64,000 nt of DNA from Hyphobacterium sp. CCMP332 (GCF_014323565.1 NZ_CP058669.1:2383501-2447500); one strand, 5' to 3'; shown: positions 17,126-26,700, counted from the stretch's first letter. Notes: generated by a model not told the origin, from the sequence alone. Program-made: numbers and translations.

Positions 17126-18715
17126 CTAGTGCCGGAAATGCCGAATGCCGGTGAAAACCATGGCAATACCGGCGTCGTTCGCCGCCTTGATAACGTCTTC
17201 ATCCCGCACGGAGCCACCCGGCTGTATGACGCTGGTCGCTCCCGCGTCGACGGCGGCCATCAATCCATCGGCAAAGGGAAAAAACGCATCCGAGGCGCAG
17301 GCGGACCCGATCGTGGCCGGCTCGTCCCAGCCATTCTCCTGCGCGATCTCCACCGCCTTGCGGGCCGCCAGCTTCGCCGCTTCGACACGGCTTGTCTGGC
17401 CCATGCCGATACCGGTGGTCATGCCATCCTTTGCGTAGACAATGGCGTTGGATTTCACATGTTTGCAGACCTTCCAGGCAAATAGCAGATCCCGCGTCTT
17501 CACATCGTCGGGTTTGACCTCTGTGACCGTTTTCAGATCCTGTTGCGTGGCCAGGCCATTGTCGCGTTCCTGTACCAGCATGCCACCGGCGACGGTCTTG
17601 GCGGTCCAGCTTTCCTGCTTTGGATCGGGCATCGACCCGGTCAACATGACGCGCAAATTGGCTTTCTTCGACAGGATATCCAGCGCCGCTTCATCAGCGC
17701 CCGGTGCGATGATCACCTCGAGGAATAATTTGGTCAGGCCATCGGCGGTTTCGGCATCGATGTCGCGGTTGAACGCCACAATCCCGCCGAAAGCGGAAAT
17801 CGGATCGGCCAGCAAGGCCCGGCCCCACGCATCCCGTACGGATTTCCCGAGAGCAACGCCGCAGGGATTGGCATGCTTGACGATGACGCAGACGGGTTCC
17901 TCCGCGAATTCCGCGGCCAGTTCGAAAGCAGCATCGGCATCCGCCAGATTATTGTAGGACAGCGCCTTTCCCTGAACGATGCGCGCTGTAGCAACACCGG
18001 GACGGCCGGCCCCGTTGGCATAGAAGGCAGCGGCCTGATGCGGGTTTTCGCCGTAACGCAATTCACAAATCCGGGCGCCCCCGAAAGTGCGGAAGGTGGG
18101 CGCTTTGTCGCCGAGCTCGCCGGAAAACCAGTTCGAAACTGCGGCATCATAGGCGGCTGTGCGGGCATAGGCCTTGGCCGCGAGCGTCTTGCGCAGCGCG
18201 AGCGGCGTGGCCCCGGCGTTGTCGTCCATGGCATCCAGCACGGCATCGGCGTCCTCATTATCGACGCAGACCGCCACAAAGGGGTGGTTCTTGGCCGCGG
18301 CCCGCAACATGGCCGGGCCGCCAATGTCGATATTCTCGATACAGGTCTCGAAATCTTCACCGGCCGCAACCGTAGCCTCAAAGGGGTAGAGATTGACAAA
18401 AAGAAGGTCGATGTCCGGAATGCCATGGGCCGCCATGGATTCCCGGTCGCCCTGCAGATTGCGCCGACCCAGAAGTCCGCCATGGACAAGCGGGTGCAGT
18501 GTCTTGAGCCGTCCATCCATCATTTCCGGAAAACCGGTCACATCCGTGACGTCCCTGGCCGCGATCCCGGCTTTTTCAAGCGCGCGAAGCGTGCCGCCGG
18601 TCGACAGGATTTCGACTCCCAGTGCAATGAGGCGGCGGGCCCGGCCTTCCAGTCCTGTCTTGTCAGACAGGGATATCAGGGCGCGGCGAACGGGAACGAG
18701 ATCAATTGGGCTCAT
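17126..18715 (-). CDS. purH: Bifunctional AICAR formyltransferase/IMP cyclohydrolase
   Basis: A 529-residue enzyme for the last two steps of IMP synthesis: formylation of AICAR by 10-formyl-THF, then ring closure. The N-terminal cyclohydrolase domain shows [12 protein letters not shown], the STGGTL turn, [17 protein letters not shown] and [11 protein letters not shown]. The C-terminal transformylase domain shows [10 protein letters not shown], the KHANPCGVA catalytic block and [10 protein letters not shown]. Length and domain order are typical. It is separated by 76 bp from the heparinase-like gene upstream and by 3 bp from the hydrolase downstream, in the minus-strand series beginning at rsmB. 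Confidence 0.97.
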   Translation of the reverse strand: MSPIDLVPVRRALISLSDKTGLEGRARRLIALGVEILSTGGTLRALEKAGIAARDVTDVTGFPEMMDGRLKTLHPLVHGGLLGRRNLQGDRESMAAHGIPDIDLLFVNLYPFEATVAAGEDFETCIENIDIGGPAMLRAAAKNHPFVAVCVDNEDADAVLDAMDDNAGATPLALRKTLAAKAYARTAAYDAAVSNWFSGELGDKAPTFRTFGGARICELRYGENPHQAAAFYANGAGRPGVATARIVQGKALSYNNLADADAAFELAAEFAEEPVCVIVKHANPCGVALGKSVRDAWGRALLADPISAFGGIVAFNRDIDAETADGLTKLFLEVIIAPGADEAALDILSKKANLRVMLTGSMPDPKQESWTAKTVAGGMLVQERDNGLATQQDLKTVTEVKPDDVKTRDLLFAWKVCKHVKSNAIVYAKDGMTTGIGMGQTSRVEAAKLAARKAVEIAQENGWDEPATIGSACASDAFFPFADGLMAAVDAGATSVIQPGGSVRDEDVIKAANDAGIAMVFTGIRHFRH

Positions 18716-18791
18716 GAGACGTCTGAAACTTTCTGTTGAGGGCGGGGTCGTCGATTATCACGCAGTGGCGAGGAGGCAAAGACGTGAACGC

Positions 18792-20507
18792 TTACGTTCC
18801 GCCAACGCGGCCCAGGCGTTGAAATGCCCAGCGGACCCGATTGGGCGGACGTTCGCCGGCTCCGAAGGGCTCTGCCTCGCCCTGAACGACGATTTGTGAG
18901 GTCCGTTTCGGGCCGCCCCCGGCGGCCAGATAGACGGATCGTTCGATGCGGATCGGGCCACCATCTGTCCGGAATCGCCAGCCATCGCCATTTCCGAGAA
19001 CCAGAAGGGCACTCATTCCGTCTCGCGCCAGCGAAGCCTTGACGCCGGGATGAAGGTGAAAGCGGATCGCATATCGATACCGCTGATCGACATCTTCCGG
19101 CGGGCCGTCGTCGACCGGCCGGAAAAGTCCATCCTCGCCGCGCAGATCACCGCCATCCGCCGCCAGGAATAATCGCCGTCGATGGTGAAGGCCGAAGCTT
19201 TCATGATAGCCATCGTGGCTGGCCTCGATCCATGTCCCGATGTCTTCTTCATTGCGCCGGGCTACGACCATGCCGGGCTGGTCTTCAAAGCGCGGACCCA
19301 GAAGTTTTCGCGGCCAGCCGGGCGGAATCAGGCGCGCCGATGACGTTTCTTCCAGTGTCAGGGTCGAATGAGCCGCGGTCGCCCTCACGGCTTCCCGCCA
19401 GCTGTCGGGTTGTTGGTCGGCCCATCCGCAATTGACAATGATACGGTGGCCGCCTGCCGCGAGCTCGAAAGCAAGCGCGCCGGCATGCGCGGATACGGCA
19501 GACGCTCCTTTAACCGGTTTTCCGGCGTCCATGATCAACAGGGCACCACCCGCTTCGACCCTCTGATAGCCACTATTGGGCGCAAACCCGAATGATCGGG
19601 CCCCCGTATCCCGGGCAGAAAGCGAAATGTCTATGGCCCTGCGATCGCCCTCGCCGCCGCCCTGAAATGCGGCCAGGCCACCATCACCCATGCGGAAGAA
19701 GCGGATGATGGGCGCCATGCGGTCCATGGCCCGGCTGACCGATTCAGGCGTTTCCCGGTTGACGTGCGCGTCGGCGGTATCAATCAACGTCAAAAGGGTC
19801 AGGATTTCAGACGTGGTCGCGGGAGACCGGCTCAGATGACCACCGTCTGTAAAGACCTGACGCGGCAATTCGCTGTCCAGCAATTTCTGGCCCGCAGCGC
19901 GGAGGCTGTCCGTCGCCAGCGCCGCGCCAGATAGCATCAAGGCCGCACCGGCGCGAATATGATCCACATCGGTGTAGCCGTGTATGGCGGATCGTTTCAG
20001 ATGACGCGCCTGGCGCATCAATGATTTCAGACGGTCGGGCTCGCCCGTGAAAAGCTGTCCTGCCAACACCCAGTTGATGATCCGCTGTGCATTGATCTCC
20101 GGCGCCCACGAAAAACTGTTCCACGTATCAAAGCTGGCGATCCAGCTATCAATCAATTCACCGGCCCGGGCGTTGGCCTGTCCGTCCTTGCAAGCGAGCA
20201 GGTCGCGCAGCCAGGCAAAACTGTGCAGAGAACGCGCAAAACGCTCGGAGGGTGCCGGTATTGAAAACGGATTCTCACCTTCCAGGACGTGACCGGAAAA
20301 CCCGAAACGCCCGTCCAGAATGGCTGCACCGCGGGCGGCGTCTGCTCCGCGAATATCTTTCAGCGGGGGAGAAAAGGGAACTTCAGGAAGGGGCCCCGCC
20401 GAGATGGCCCGCGCGCCACCGATTGAGTTCAGTGTCTCGAAGAGCTCACGCTGCACCTTGCGGCTCAGGGCTTCGGCATAATCGGAGAGTCGGACCGCAC
20501 GGGTCAT
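18792..20507 (-). CDS. Heparinase II/III family protein
   Basis: A 571-residue protein of the heparinase II/III family found beside rpe and purH in many alphaproteobacteria. The N-terminal half is an alpha-helical toroid (FAWLRDLLACK, WNSFSWAPEINAQRIINW, then DGGHLSRSP), the usual (alpha/alpha) barrel with the family's GGHLERNP-like signature. The C-terminal half is a beta-sheet domain (SGYQRVEAGGALLIMDAG, RFHLHPGVKA). No signal peptide is seen, so it may act in the cytoplasm, and true polysaccharide lyase activity is unproven. It starts 5 bp after the rpe stop, indicating cotranscription. Confidence 0.85.
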   Translation of the reverse strand: MTRAVRLSDYAEALSRKVQRELFETLNSIGGARAISAGPLPEVPFSPPLKDIRGADAARGAAILDGRFGFSGHVLEGENPFSIPAPSERFARSLHSFAWLRDLLACKDGQANARAGELIDSWIASFDTWNSFSWAPEINAQRIINWVLAGQLFTGEPDRLKSLMRQARHLKRSAIHGYTDVDHIRAGAALMLSGAALATDSLRAAGQKLLDSELPRQVFTDGGHLSRSPATTSEILTLLTLIDTADAHVNRETPESVSRAMDRMAPIIRFFRMGDGGLAAFQGGGEGDRRAIDISLSARDTGARSFGFAPNSGYQRVEAGGALLIMDAGKPVKGASAVSAHAGALAFELAAGGHRIIVNCGWADQQPDSWREAVRATAAHSTLTLEETSSARLIPPGWPRKLLGPRFEDQPGMVVARRNEEDIGTWIEASHDGYHESFGLHHRRRLFLAADGGDLRGEDGLFRPVDDGPPEDVDQRYRYAIRFHLHPGVKASLARDGMSALLVLGNGDGWRFRTDGGPIRIERSVYLAAGGGPKRTSQIVVQGEAEPFGAGERPPNRVRWAFQRLGRVGGT

Positions 20508-20512
20508 TCCGG

Positions 20513-21175
20513 CTAATCTCCGCGAAGGGCTTTGATGTTTGCCGAATACTTGTCCGCGCCGCCTTTGAAGACAGCTGTGCCCGCCACGAGCGCCCGGGCG
20601 CCGGCGTCAATACATTGCCGTGCCGTTTGCGGATTGATTCCGCCATCCACCTCGATGATCACGTCCAGCCCACGCTTTTCTATTGTGGTGGCCAGCGCCT
20701 CGATCTTGCGCAATTGTGATGCAATGAAACTTTGCCCGCCAAATCCGGGATTGACGCTCATCACCAGAACCACATCCAGCTCGTCCAGAACGTGATCAAT
20801 CACGGTCTCGCTGGTGGAGGGGTTCAGCGCGGCCCCCGCCTTGCAACCCGCTGCCGTGATGGCCTGCACCGTACGATGAAAGTGCGGACCGGCTTCGGGA
20901 TGGGCGGTAATGATGTCGGCTCCCGCTGCGGCAAAGGCGTCGATAAACGGATCAATCGGCGCAATCATCAGATGGCAGTCGAAAGTCTTTTTCGAGTGGG
21001 GACGAAGCGCCTTCACAACACCCGGGCCGATTGTGAGATTCGGGACGTAATGACCGTCCATGACGTCGACATGGATCCAGTCCGCGCCCGCCTCGTCAAT
21101 GGCGCGCACTTCCGCGCCGAGCCGCGCGAAGTCCGCAGACAGGATAGACGGCGCGATCAGAACAGGTTCAGCCAT
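20513..21175 (-). CDS. rpe: Ribulose-phosphate 3-epimerase
   Basis: A 220-residue TIM barrel that interconverts ribulose 5-phosphate and xylulose 5-phosphate in the pentose phosphate pathway. Visible family blocks are [13 protein letters not shown] at the start, [14 protein letters not shown] with a metal-binding His and catalytic Asp, [19 protein letters not shown] and EVDGGIN with the second catalytic Asp and phosphate site. The ATG at 21175 begins [10 protein letters not shown] as expected; the longer in-frame start adds 30 non-conserved residues. It lies 43 bp after rsmB and 5 bp before the heparinase-like gene. Confidence 0.96.
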   Translation of the reverse strand: MAEPVLIAPSILSADFARLGAEVRAIDEAGADWIHVDVMDGHYVPNLTIGPGVVKALRPHSKKTFDCHLMIAPIDPFIDAFAAAGADIITAHPEAGPHFHRTVQAITAAGCKAGAALNPSTSETVIDHVLDELDVVLVMSVNPGFGGQSFIASQLRKIEALATTIEKRGLDVIIEVDGGINPQTARQCIDAGARALVAGTAVFKGGADKYSANIKALRGD

Positions 21176-21218
21176 GTATTTCGAATAACAGCGCGCCCGT
21201 GCCCGCGCAAGCAAGCCG

Positions 21219-22523
21219 TCAGGCTTTGCCGGTTTTCCGCAGCCGGGCGATGAAGAAACCGTCAATTCCGCCGCGATCTGCCCACATGTCGGGAGTCAGG
21301 CGAACGGTTCCGTTTTCCAGAATGGCCCCTTCCAGTTCCGGCAATTCTTCTGGCTGGACCGCGTCAATGTCCAGCTCCGGATGCCGTGTCAGGCCGTGCT
21401 CGAGCCAGTATTCGCCTTCTTCCGGCTGAAGCGAGCATGTGCAGATAACCAGACGTCCACCGGGCTTCAGCAATCGCGCGGCATTGTCCAGCAACGCATT
21501 CTGGATCGGAAGCAGCGAAGCGATATCCTCCTGATTCTTGATCCATGCCGCGTCTGGACGACGTCGGAGTGTGCCGGTTGCCGAACACGGCGCATCCAGA
21601 AGAATGGCGTCGAAAGAATCCGCTTCGCCCCAATTCTGACCATCGGCGGTGACACATTCGGCCACAAGTCTGGTGCGGCCAAGATTGTCGGCAACTCGGC
21701 GCATGCGTTTGGGGGACGCATCCAGTGCTGTCACCGAGGCACCCGCCGCCGCCAGCTGCATGGTTTTCCCGCCAGGCGCGGCGCATAGATCAAGCACTGA
21801 TTCGCCCGGCTGAACATTCAGCAAGCGGGCGGGTAGAGCCGCGCCGGCATCCTGTGCCCACCATTGCCCCTCGTCAAAACCCGGCAGGGCAGTCAGGTCG
21901 CCGATTTCCGGCTTCCGCAGTGTGCCCGTCGGCAGGATGGCCGCCCCGATGGCCTCGGCCAGACTTTCACCGTTCCCGTTATGTCGCAAGGACAGATCGA
22001 GGGGCGGGTCACGCATGATGACGGCGCAGATGTCCTCGACCGTACGCACGCCATAAGCGGCCTGCCAGCTGTCCCGCAGCCAGTTTGGCAGATTGTCGGA
22101 TAGCGGTGTGGCGTCGGCGATCTCTTTTCCGCCGGCAACGACCTTTCGAAGAACCGCGTTGATCAGGCCGGAGAACCGCTTTGAATTCGCCGATGTCTTC
22201 GCCAGCGTTACCGCCTCGGAAACGGCCGCATGGGGTTTGGTGTCCAGAAACAGGATTTGCGCGGTCGCGGTCTCCAGCAATAACCGCGCTTCCCCGGCAT
22301 GTTCGGGCAGGTCGTGTTCCAGAAAAGCAGAGAGCACGGCGTGAATTTGCCCGCGCCGGCGCAGCGTGGTGGCAGATATCAAACGGGCAAAGGCCTTGTC
22401 GCGCGATTCCATACGCCCGAATTCCGGCGTTTGGGAGAGCGCAGCGTCCAGCGCCGTCCGGCTTTCCAGCACAAATTTCAGAGCGCGCACAGAGGCGCGG
22501 CGGGCATCGAGTCCAGGATTCAT
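21219..22523 (-). CDS. rsmB: 16S rRNA m5C967 methyltransferase
   Basis: A 434-residue protein of the RsmB/Sun family that methylates C967 in 16S rRNA. The N-terminal NusB-like RNA-binding domain (residues about 5-130) is followed by a Rossmann SAM domain with [43 protein letters not shown] (motif IV Cys) and [12 protein letters not shown] (motif VI catalytic Cys). The end ([11 protein letters not shown]) is the family's C-terminal strand. It is the first gene of the minus-strand rsmB-rpe-heparinase-purH series and is divergent from the SDHAF4-like gene, leaving 46 bp for both promoters. Confidence 0.93.
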   Translation of the reverse strand: MNPGLDARRASVRALKFVLESRTALDAALSQTPEFGRMESRDKAFARLISATTLRRRGQIHAVLSAFLEHDLPEHAGEARLLLETATAQILFLDTKPHAAVSEAVTLAKTSANSKRFSGLINAVLRKVVAGGKEIADATPLSDNLPNWLRDSWQAAYGVRTVEDICAVIMRDPPLDLSLRHNGNGESLAEAIGAAILPTGTLRKPEIGDLTALPGFDEGQWWAQDAGAALPARLLNVQPGESVLDLCAAPGGKTMQLAAAGASVTALDASPKRMRRVADNLGRTRLVAECVTADGQNWGEADSFDAILLDAPCSATGTLRRRPDAAWIKNQEDIASLLPIQNALLDNAARLLKPGGRLVICTCSLQPEEGEYWLEHGLTRHPELDIDAVQPEELPELEGAILENGTVRLTPDMWADRGGIDGFFIARLRKTGKA

Positions 22524-22569
22524 GCGCGCGCACTAGCATGTCGCGTTCTGACGCGCTATCTCCCCGTCC

Positions 22570-22776
22570 ATGAGCAAGCCTGAAACACATCCCGAAGGAG
22601 CCGCCCCCGGCAAGGTTTTGAGTGAGCCTGCGCGCCGCGCATTGGAAGAAGCCGCAGAGCGCCGGAATAAAAGCGCTGAGGCGACCGATTCCCCCAAGGA
22701 AATCAATGGCCCCAAAGGCCTCGAGCCTACGCGCTTCGGGGATTGGGAACGCAAGGGCGTGATCTCCGACTTCTGA
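22570..22776 (+). CDS. DUF1674 protein, SDHAF4-like succinate dehydrogenase assembly factor
   Basis: A 68-residue cytosolic protein with the DUF1674 signature at its C terminus: KEINGPKGLEPTRFGDWERKGVISDF spans residues about 43-68, with the conserved PxRxGDWExxG core. In mitochondria the homologous SDHAF4 binds flavinylated SdhA and helps assemble succinate dehydrogenase; the bacterial role is inferred from this. The first 40 residues are charged and helical. The sdh operon is not in the window. The divergent placement next to rsmB is common in alphaproteobacteria. Confidence 0.85.
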   Translation: MSKPETHPEGAAPGKVLSEPARRALEEAAERRNKSAEATDSPKEINGPKGLEPTRFGDWERKGVISDF

Positions 22777-22839
22777 TCGCTTCGCGCGACAAGGGAAATC
22801 GCTGTCAATTGGCACAAGTCTGGCATTAGCATTTTGTTA

Positions 22840-24006
22840 ATGAACAAGATGCTCGCCACTCTCCTTGTCTTCTCGGCTGCCAGTCCGGCGGTCGCCCAGG
22901 ACTATAACCGCCTGCTCGGGGGCCAGAACGTCCCGTCAGGTGCCCAGATTCGTTTTGCTGAATGTCCTGCTGGGACACGACAGGAATACCCCGAGGGCCA
23001 GTCCGAGCCGATCTGTGTGGTGGATCGTTCCGGGATATATTCCGGAGGCGGCCATGAAACCCGGCAGACATCTGGCGGATATACGTCGAACAGCCATGAA
23101 GGCTCGGCGCTTTCGCGGCAGCCAACCTCCGGCCGCTCCCGGTATGCCTATATCGAGGACGGCGATTACAGTCCCAACGAGGCCGGGCATCGATATATTT
23201 CGGGAGGCCACGGATCGGATCGATATGTGGATCACCGGGGAGGATCGCAGGGCGGACGCCGCATGCCGGGCCATCCCTGTGTGATTCTCGACCCGGTTCC
23301 GACCGAAGCCGAGTGGAACGCGTCGGGCGGGCCTTGCCGCCTCGTCGATACGCCTCAGCGTCCACCACATTATGAGCCCCCTCGCTACGAGCCTCCGCGC
23401 TATGTCGTGAGAGAAGACAGCTATTATCGCCGTGAGACTGAACATACCCGTTCCCGTTATGCGCGGGAATGGCACGGTCAGGATGGCCGTTACTGGCAAG
23501 AGACCGGCGGCTATTCCTCGGGCGGACACCATTCTTCTTGCGGCTGTACGGATCACCATCAGCATCACAGTGGCTGCGGACACCAGAGCGAATATGCAAG
23601 CTGGTCCGGCCCGATTTTTCCGGGCGTCGGCGGCCGGTCACCGGTCTATTATGGCGGCGGCGGGGGCGGCACAATCATTATCAATAATAGCGGCGGACGC
23701 TCCCGCGCCTTTGCCGGCAGCGGCGCCGGATCCAATTCGAACGCCAATGCCAGCGCCTCGGCCAATGTCAATGTCAACACCAATGTCCGCGTCAATACCG
23801 GCGTCCGCATTACCGGCGGCGGAGGTGGCGGCGGTCACGGCGGAGGCGGCTATGGCGGCGGCGGTTATGGTGGTCACGGTGGCGGCGGTTACGGTGGCGG
23901 CGGCTACTCCGGTGGTGGTTATGGCGGTGGCGGTTATTCCGGCGGCGGTCATGGCGGTGGTGGCTATGGCGGTGGTGGCTATGGCGGCGGTGGCGGCAGC
24001 TATTAG
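22840..24006 (+). CDS. Secreted glycine-rich repeat protein with Cys/His cluster
   Basis: A 388-residue exported protein of unknown function. A signal peptide (MNKMLATLLVFSAASPAVAQ) precedes a Ser/Gly/Arg/Tyr-rich region, then a proline/tyrosine repeat (HYEPPRYEPPRY), then a Cys/His cluster near residue 230 (SCGCTDHHQHHSGCGH) that could bind metal. It continues with an Asn/Ala/Val alternation (NSNANASASANVNVNTNVRV) and a C-terminal run of about ten GGGGY/H/S-type pentads ending in SY. The ATG at 22840 has no recognisable Shine-Dalgarno sequence; a TTG at 22834 and ATG at 22849 are alternatives. A surface, adhesive or envelope structural role is a guess from composition. The stop overlaps convergent pyrF. 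Confidence 0.75.
   Translation: MNKMLATLLVFSAASPAVAQDYNRLLGGQNVPSGAQIRFAECPAGTRQEYPEGQSEPICVVDRSGIYSGGGHETRQTSGGYTSNSHEGSALSRQPTSGRSRYAYIEDGDYSPNEAGHRYISGGHGSDRYVDHRGGSQGGRRMPGHPCVILDPVPTEAEWNASGGPCRLVDTPQRPPHYEPPRYEPPRYVVREDSYYRRETEHTRSRYAREWHGQDGRYWQETGGYSSGGHHSSCGCTDHHQHHSGCGHQSEYASWSGPIFPGVGGRSPVYYGGGGGGTIIINNSGGRSRAFAGSGAGSNSNANASASANVNVNTNVRVNTGVRITGGGGGGGHGGGGYGGGGYGGHGGGGYGGGGYSGGGYGGGGYSGGGHGGGGYGGGGYGGGGGSY
23821..24003 (+). repeat. Tandem 15-bp-type repeat encoding GGGGY/H pentads
   Basis: About ten variants of a 15-bp unit of the form GGCGGTGGCGGTTAT, with the fifth codon alternating Tyr, His or Ser. Variation is mostly at third positions, so the repeat is maintained at protein level. 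Repeat number is likely to differ between strains. Confidence 0.8.
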
Positions 24007-24689
24007 GCGGCTTCCATCTCCTCGAGGATTTTCCGCGCGGCCTCGGCCGGATCAGCAGCGGCATTGACCGGCCGCCCGACGACCAGATGCGTGGCCCCGT
24101 TGCGCAGGGCATCCGCGGGCACGGCGGCGCGGGCCTGATCGTCCTGACTGGACCATGAGGGCCGGATACCCGGCGTCACGATCAGCAATTTCTCCCCGAA
24201 TTTCTTCCGGATTTCAGCGGCTTCCAGCGGGCTGGCGACAACGCCATCCATGCCCGCTTCCAGCGCCTGCTCGACGCGCCGCATCACCAGATCGTGCGCG
24301 CCCATCGCATAACCCATCTCGGTCAGCATCGCATCATCATAGGAGGTCAGCACGGTCACGCCAAGCAATTTCAGATCCGGATCATCGCCGCGCCCGGCCA
24401 CGGCGGCGCGCATCACGGGCGGTTCGGCATGGACAGTCAGCAAATCCCCGCCGCGCGAGGCAATGGACCGTGTGGCTTTTTCCACTGTCGTCGGGATGTC
24501 GTGCAGCTTGAAATCCAGAAACACCTTTTTCCCGGCGGCACGGAGCTTTTCGCAAAAATCCATCCCGCCCACGGGCAGGAGTTGCAGGCCGATCTTGTAG
24601 AAGGAAACGGCCTCTCCGCATTGCGCGGTCATGGCCTCTGCTTCGGCGGTGGAGGGCAGGTCGAGGGCGACAATCAGGCGGTTTCTCAT
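24003..24689 (-). CDS. pyrF: Orotidine 5'-phosphate decarboxylase
   Basis: A 228-residue TIM-barrel enzyme converting OMP to UMP, the last step of de novo pyrimidine synthesis. The start RNRLIVALDLPS holds the first strand; LDFKLHDIPTT carries the catalytic DxKxxD set; VTPGIRP and a C-terminal VVGRPV phosphate loop follow. Length is normal. It begins 6 bp after the stop of the upstream SDR gene, so the two are probably cotranscribed. Its stop overlaps that of the glycine-rich protein gene by a few bases. Confidence 0.95.
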   Translation of the reverse strand: MRNRLIVALDLPSTAEAEAMTAQCGEAVSFYKIGLQLLPVGGMDFCEKLRAAGKKVFLDFKLHDIPTTVEKATRSIASRGGDLLTVHAEPPVMRAAVAGRGDDPDLKLLGVTVLTSYDDAMLTEMGYAMGAHDLVMRRVEQALEAGMDGVVASPLEAAEIRKKFGEKLLIVTPGIRPSWSSQDDQARAAVPADALRNGATHLVVGRPVNAAADPAEAARKILEEMEAA

Positions 24690-24695
24690 GGCGCC

Positions 24696-25532
24696 TTACT
24701 CCGCGGCTTGTGAGGTCTGGGCGCGCTTCATGGCGCGTCTGGCCTGCTGCGCGATCAGCCATTCGCCGATCGGGTCGGGCAGAACCCGCATCGTGGCGAC
24801 CATGAATTTATACCAGGCCCCCGGCACGCTGACGGCCTTGTTGCGTTCGACCGCATCATAGGCAGTGGCGGCGACGTCCTCGGCTTTCAGCATCCAGTAG
24901 GACGGCAGTTGCGAAACCGACTGGCGCGCCCCGTTCACATCGTGAAATTCCGACCAAGTATAGCCCGGACAAACTGCGGTGGCGTGAACATTCTTGCCCG
25001 TCATTTCCGCCTTCAGGGATTGCGACACCTTGATGAGGAGCCCCTTCGCGCCGGGATAGATCGTGCCGGAATAGCGCGTATGGCCAGGCGAGACCGGCAA
25101 CAGGGCGGAAACCGACGACACATTGAGGATCCGCCCGAATTTGCGTTCCTCCATGCCCGGCAGGATCAGGTGGATGAGCTTGAGATAGCTGGTCACCATC
25201 AGTTCGAGGAAGCGCGCCTGATCAGCCCAGTCCGTTTCTGTGAAATATCCCGGTTGTCCGGCGCCGGCATTATTGACCAGACCGTCGATTTGCCGTCCGG
25301 CCTTTTCGATTTCGCCGACAATGCGCTCCGGTTCACCGGGTTTGGACAGGTCGGCGGGAATCACGAGGCTGTCGACGCCATTCTTGGCCTTCATTTCCGC
25401 GGCAAGATCGCGCAAGCGGTCTTCGCGGCGGGCGACCAGGGCCAGATCCCAGCCTCTGGAAGCGAATTGCCGGGCCATGGCATCGCCGATGCCGGAGGAT
25501 GCGCCGGTGATGAGAACGAGTTTGCGGGCCAT
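24696..25532 (-). CDS. SDR family oxidoreductase
   Basis: A 278-residue classical short-chain dehydrogenase. TGASSGIG is the dinucleotide-binding loop, ARREDRL follows beta-2 (basic residues there favour NADP), NNAGAG and NVSSVSALLP are the structural Asn and catalytic Ser strands, and YPGAKGL is the YxxxK catalytic pair. The C-terminal tail (KFMVATMRVLPDPIGEWL) is hydrophobic and may touch the membrane, as in DltE- or YqjQ-like proteins. Substrate unknown. It leads a probable two-gene unit with pyrF; the upstream region holds the 25557-25624 inverted repeat. Confidence 0.82.
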   Translation of the reverse strand: MARKLVLITGASSGIGDAMARQFASRGWDLALVARREDRLRDLAAEMKAKNGVDSLVIPADLSKPGEPERIVGEIEKAGRQIDGLVNNAGAGQPGYFTETDWADQARFLELMVTSYLKLIHLILPGMEERKFGRILNVSSVSALLPVSPGHTRYSGTIYPGAKGLLIKVSQSLKAEMTGKNVHATAVCPGYTWSEFHDVNGARQSVSQLPSYWMLKAEDVAATAYDAVERNKAVSVPGAWYKFMVATMRVLPDPIGEWLIAQQARRAMKRAQTSQAAE

Positions 25533-25556
25533 TTTTCAGTCCTTTGACGGCGGAAA

Positions 25557-25624
25557 GCGTGGATAAATCCGGAATCGGCGGATTTCGACTCCTACTACTA
25601 CAACTCCTACAGTTTTATCCACGC
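25557..25624. repeat. 11-bp perfect inverted repeat of DnaA-box-like sites
   Basis: GCGTGGATAAA (25557-25567) and TTTATCCACGC (25614-25624) are perfect reverse complements with a 46-bp spacer. Each arm contains TTATCCACG, one base from the DnaA box TTATCCACA, in opposite orientations. The spacer also contains a direct repeat, ACTCCTAC at 25588-25595 and 25603-25610. The element lies in the 221-bp gap between divergent genes. DnaA binding is inferred. Confidence 0.55.
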
Positions 25625-25753
25625 CGGAGGCAATCATTGCCGCCGGTACCGGCACGATAACCCGGACCGGAAGGCCGTGGAGACGCACTGCGTCATTGCG
25701 CATCTGGCGGCCCGCCTCAGCTTGCGGCAGGATGGCGCAAAACGGAGAGGCGC

Positions 25754-26221
25754 ATGACCGTCATAGAGCATCTGGGACGCCTTTTCGTCCGGCGATTTCT
25801 GTTTCCCGCCATCGCCTTTCTTGGTGCCAGCATGGTGGCCAGCTTGCTGGTCTCCATCGTCTTTTTCGCCATCGCGCTCCGGGGCGAACCGGATCAGACG
25901 TTCAGCCCCTTTGGCCTGTTCGGCATGCTGATCGTGGCGATCACGCTCGGGTTTTACACGGCCGCCCTAGCCGGTGTGCCGGCTTGCCTTCTGATCTGGG
26001 GCATAAGATTGACCGGCCTTCGCCGGGGCTGGGCGGATGCCATCGCCGGCGGATTGCTCGGCGCGGTGATGATGCATGTCGTGCTGCATGGCGTATCCGC
26101 AATCACCGAAACCCCGTCACTGATGGTCGGCGTGTTTGGCCTGGCCGGACTGATCGGCGGCGCGGCCTACTGGAATTTCACCGGACGGCCGAGGGTGCCA
26201 TATATAGCAAAGCAAAATTGA
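25754..26221 (+). CDS. Four-helix membrane protein, first of a tandem pair
   Basis: A 155-residue inner-membrane protein with four predicted helices (about residues 16-41, 52-82, 91-112 and 122-142), a short cytoplasmic start and an end reading YWNFTGRPRVPY. The last 50 residues align with the end of the next gene (GLAGLIGG then YW, GRP, PPY), showing that the two are paralogues. No family was recognised. The start has GGAGAGGCGC just upstream. It is followed 14 bp later by the paralogue, so the pair is probably cotranscribed. Confidence 0.65.
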   Translation: MTVIEHLGRLFVRRFLFPAIAFLGASMVASLLVSIVFFAIALRGEPDQTFSPFGLFGMLIVAITLGFYTAALAGVPACLLIWGIRLTGLRRGWADAIAGGLLGAVMMHVVLHGVSAITETPSLMVGVFGLAGLIGGAAYWNFTGRPRVPYIAKQN

Positions 26222-26235
26222 GTGATCGTCGCGCG

Positions 26236-26700
26236 ATGTTGAAAGAGTCAGAAACGGCATACGAACAACAGCTACGGCGGCGTGTAGTGAGGCCAATCGT
26301 GGCCTTTCTATCAGCCAGTTTTGTAGCCGGTCTTGTTGGGTCGTTGTCCGCCATATTTTTGGCAATAGGGGAAGACGCTCCTGGATGGCTGGCGATTCCG
26401 TCAATTCTGTTTGTGGCGCGTTTAATTGGATTCAACATTGTCCTCGTCGCGTTTTTCCCAACCATTTTGCTCGTCTTTCTGATGCGTTGGACGCATGTGC
26501 CGCGAGGCTGGGGGGACACAATCATCAGCGCGGGCCTTGGCGCTGGCATGATGACAGCCCTGGGCGGCGGGCCAGATATGGTCAGCCGAATTCAAGTGTC
26601 GTTGGTCACGGTTTTCGCCGCGGCAGGCCTCATTGCAGGCCTTACATACTGGTTGGCCGCCGGACGACCAAAGCCGCCCTATTCCGCAAATAAAGCCTGA
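26236..26700 (+). CDS. Four-helix membrane protein, second of a tandem pair
   Basis: A 154-residue paralogue of the preceding gene with the same topology: a charged start (MLKESETAYEQQLRRRVVRP), four hydrophobic helices and an end reading YWLAAGRPKPPYSANKA. Codon use at its start (for example CTA, GTA, AGG) is less GC-biased than that of its neighbours. No function recognised. The start is uncertain because no strong ribosome-binding site precedes the ATG at 26236; translational coupling to the gene before it is possible. Confidence 0.6.
   Translation: MLKESETAYEQQLRRRVVRPIVAFLSASFVAGLVGSLSAIFLAIGEDAPGWLAIPSILFVARLIGFNIVLVAFFPTILLVFLMRWTHVPRGWGDTIISAGLGAGMMTALGGGPDMVSRIQVSLVTVFAAAGLIAGLTYWLAAGRPKPPYSANKA

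Noticed and set aside
23821-24003. CRISPR-like array
   Set aside because: The repeats are in frame, code for GGGGY/H pentads and have no unique spacers.
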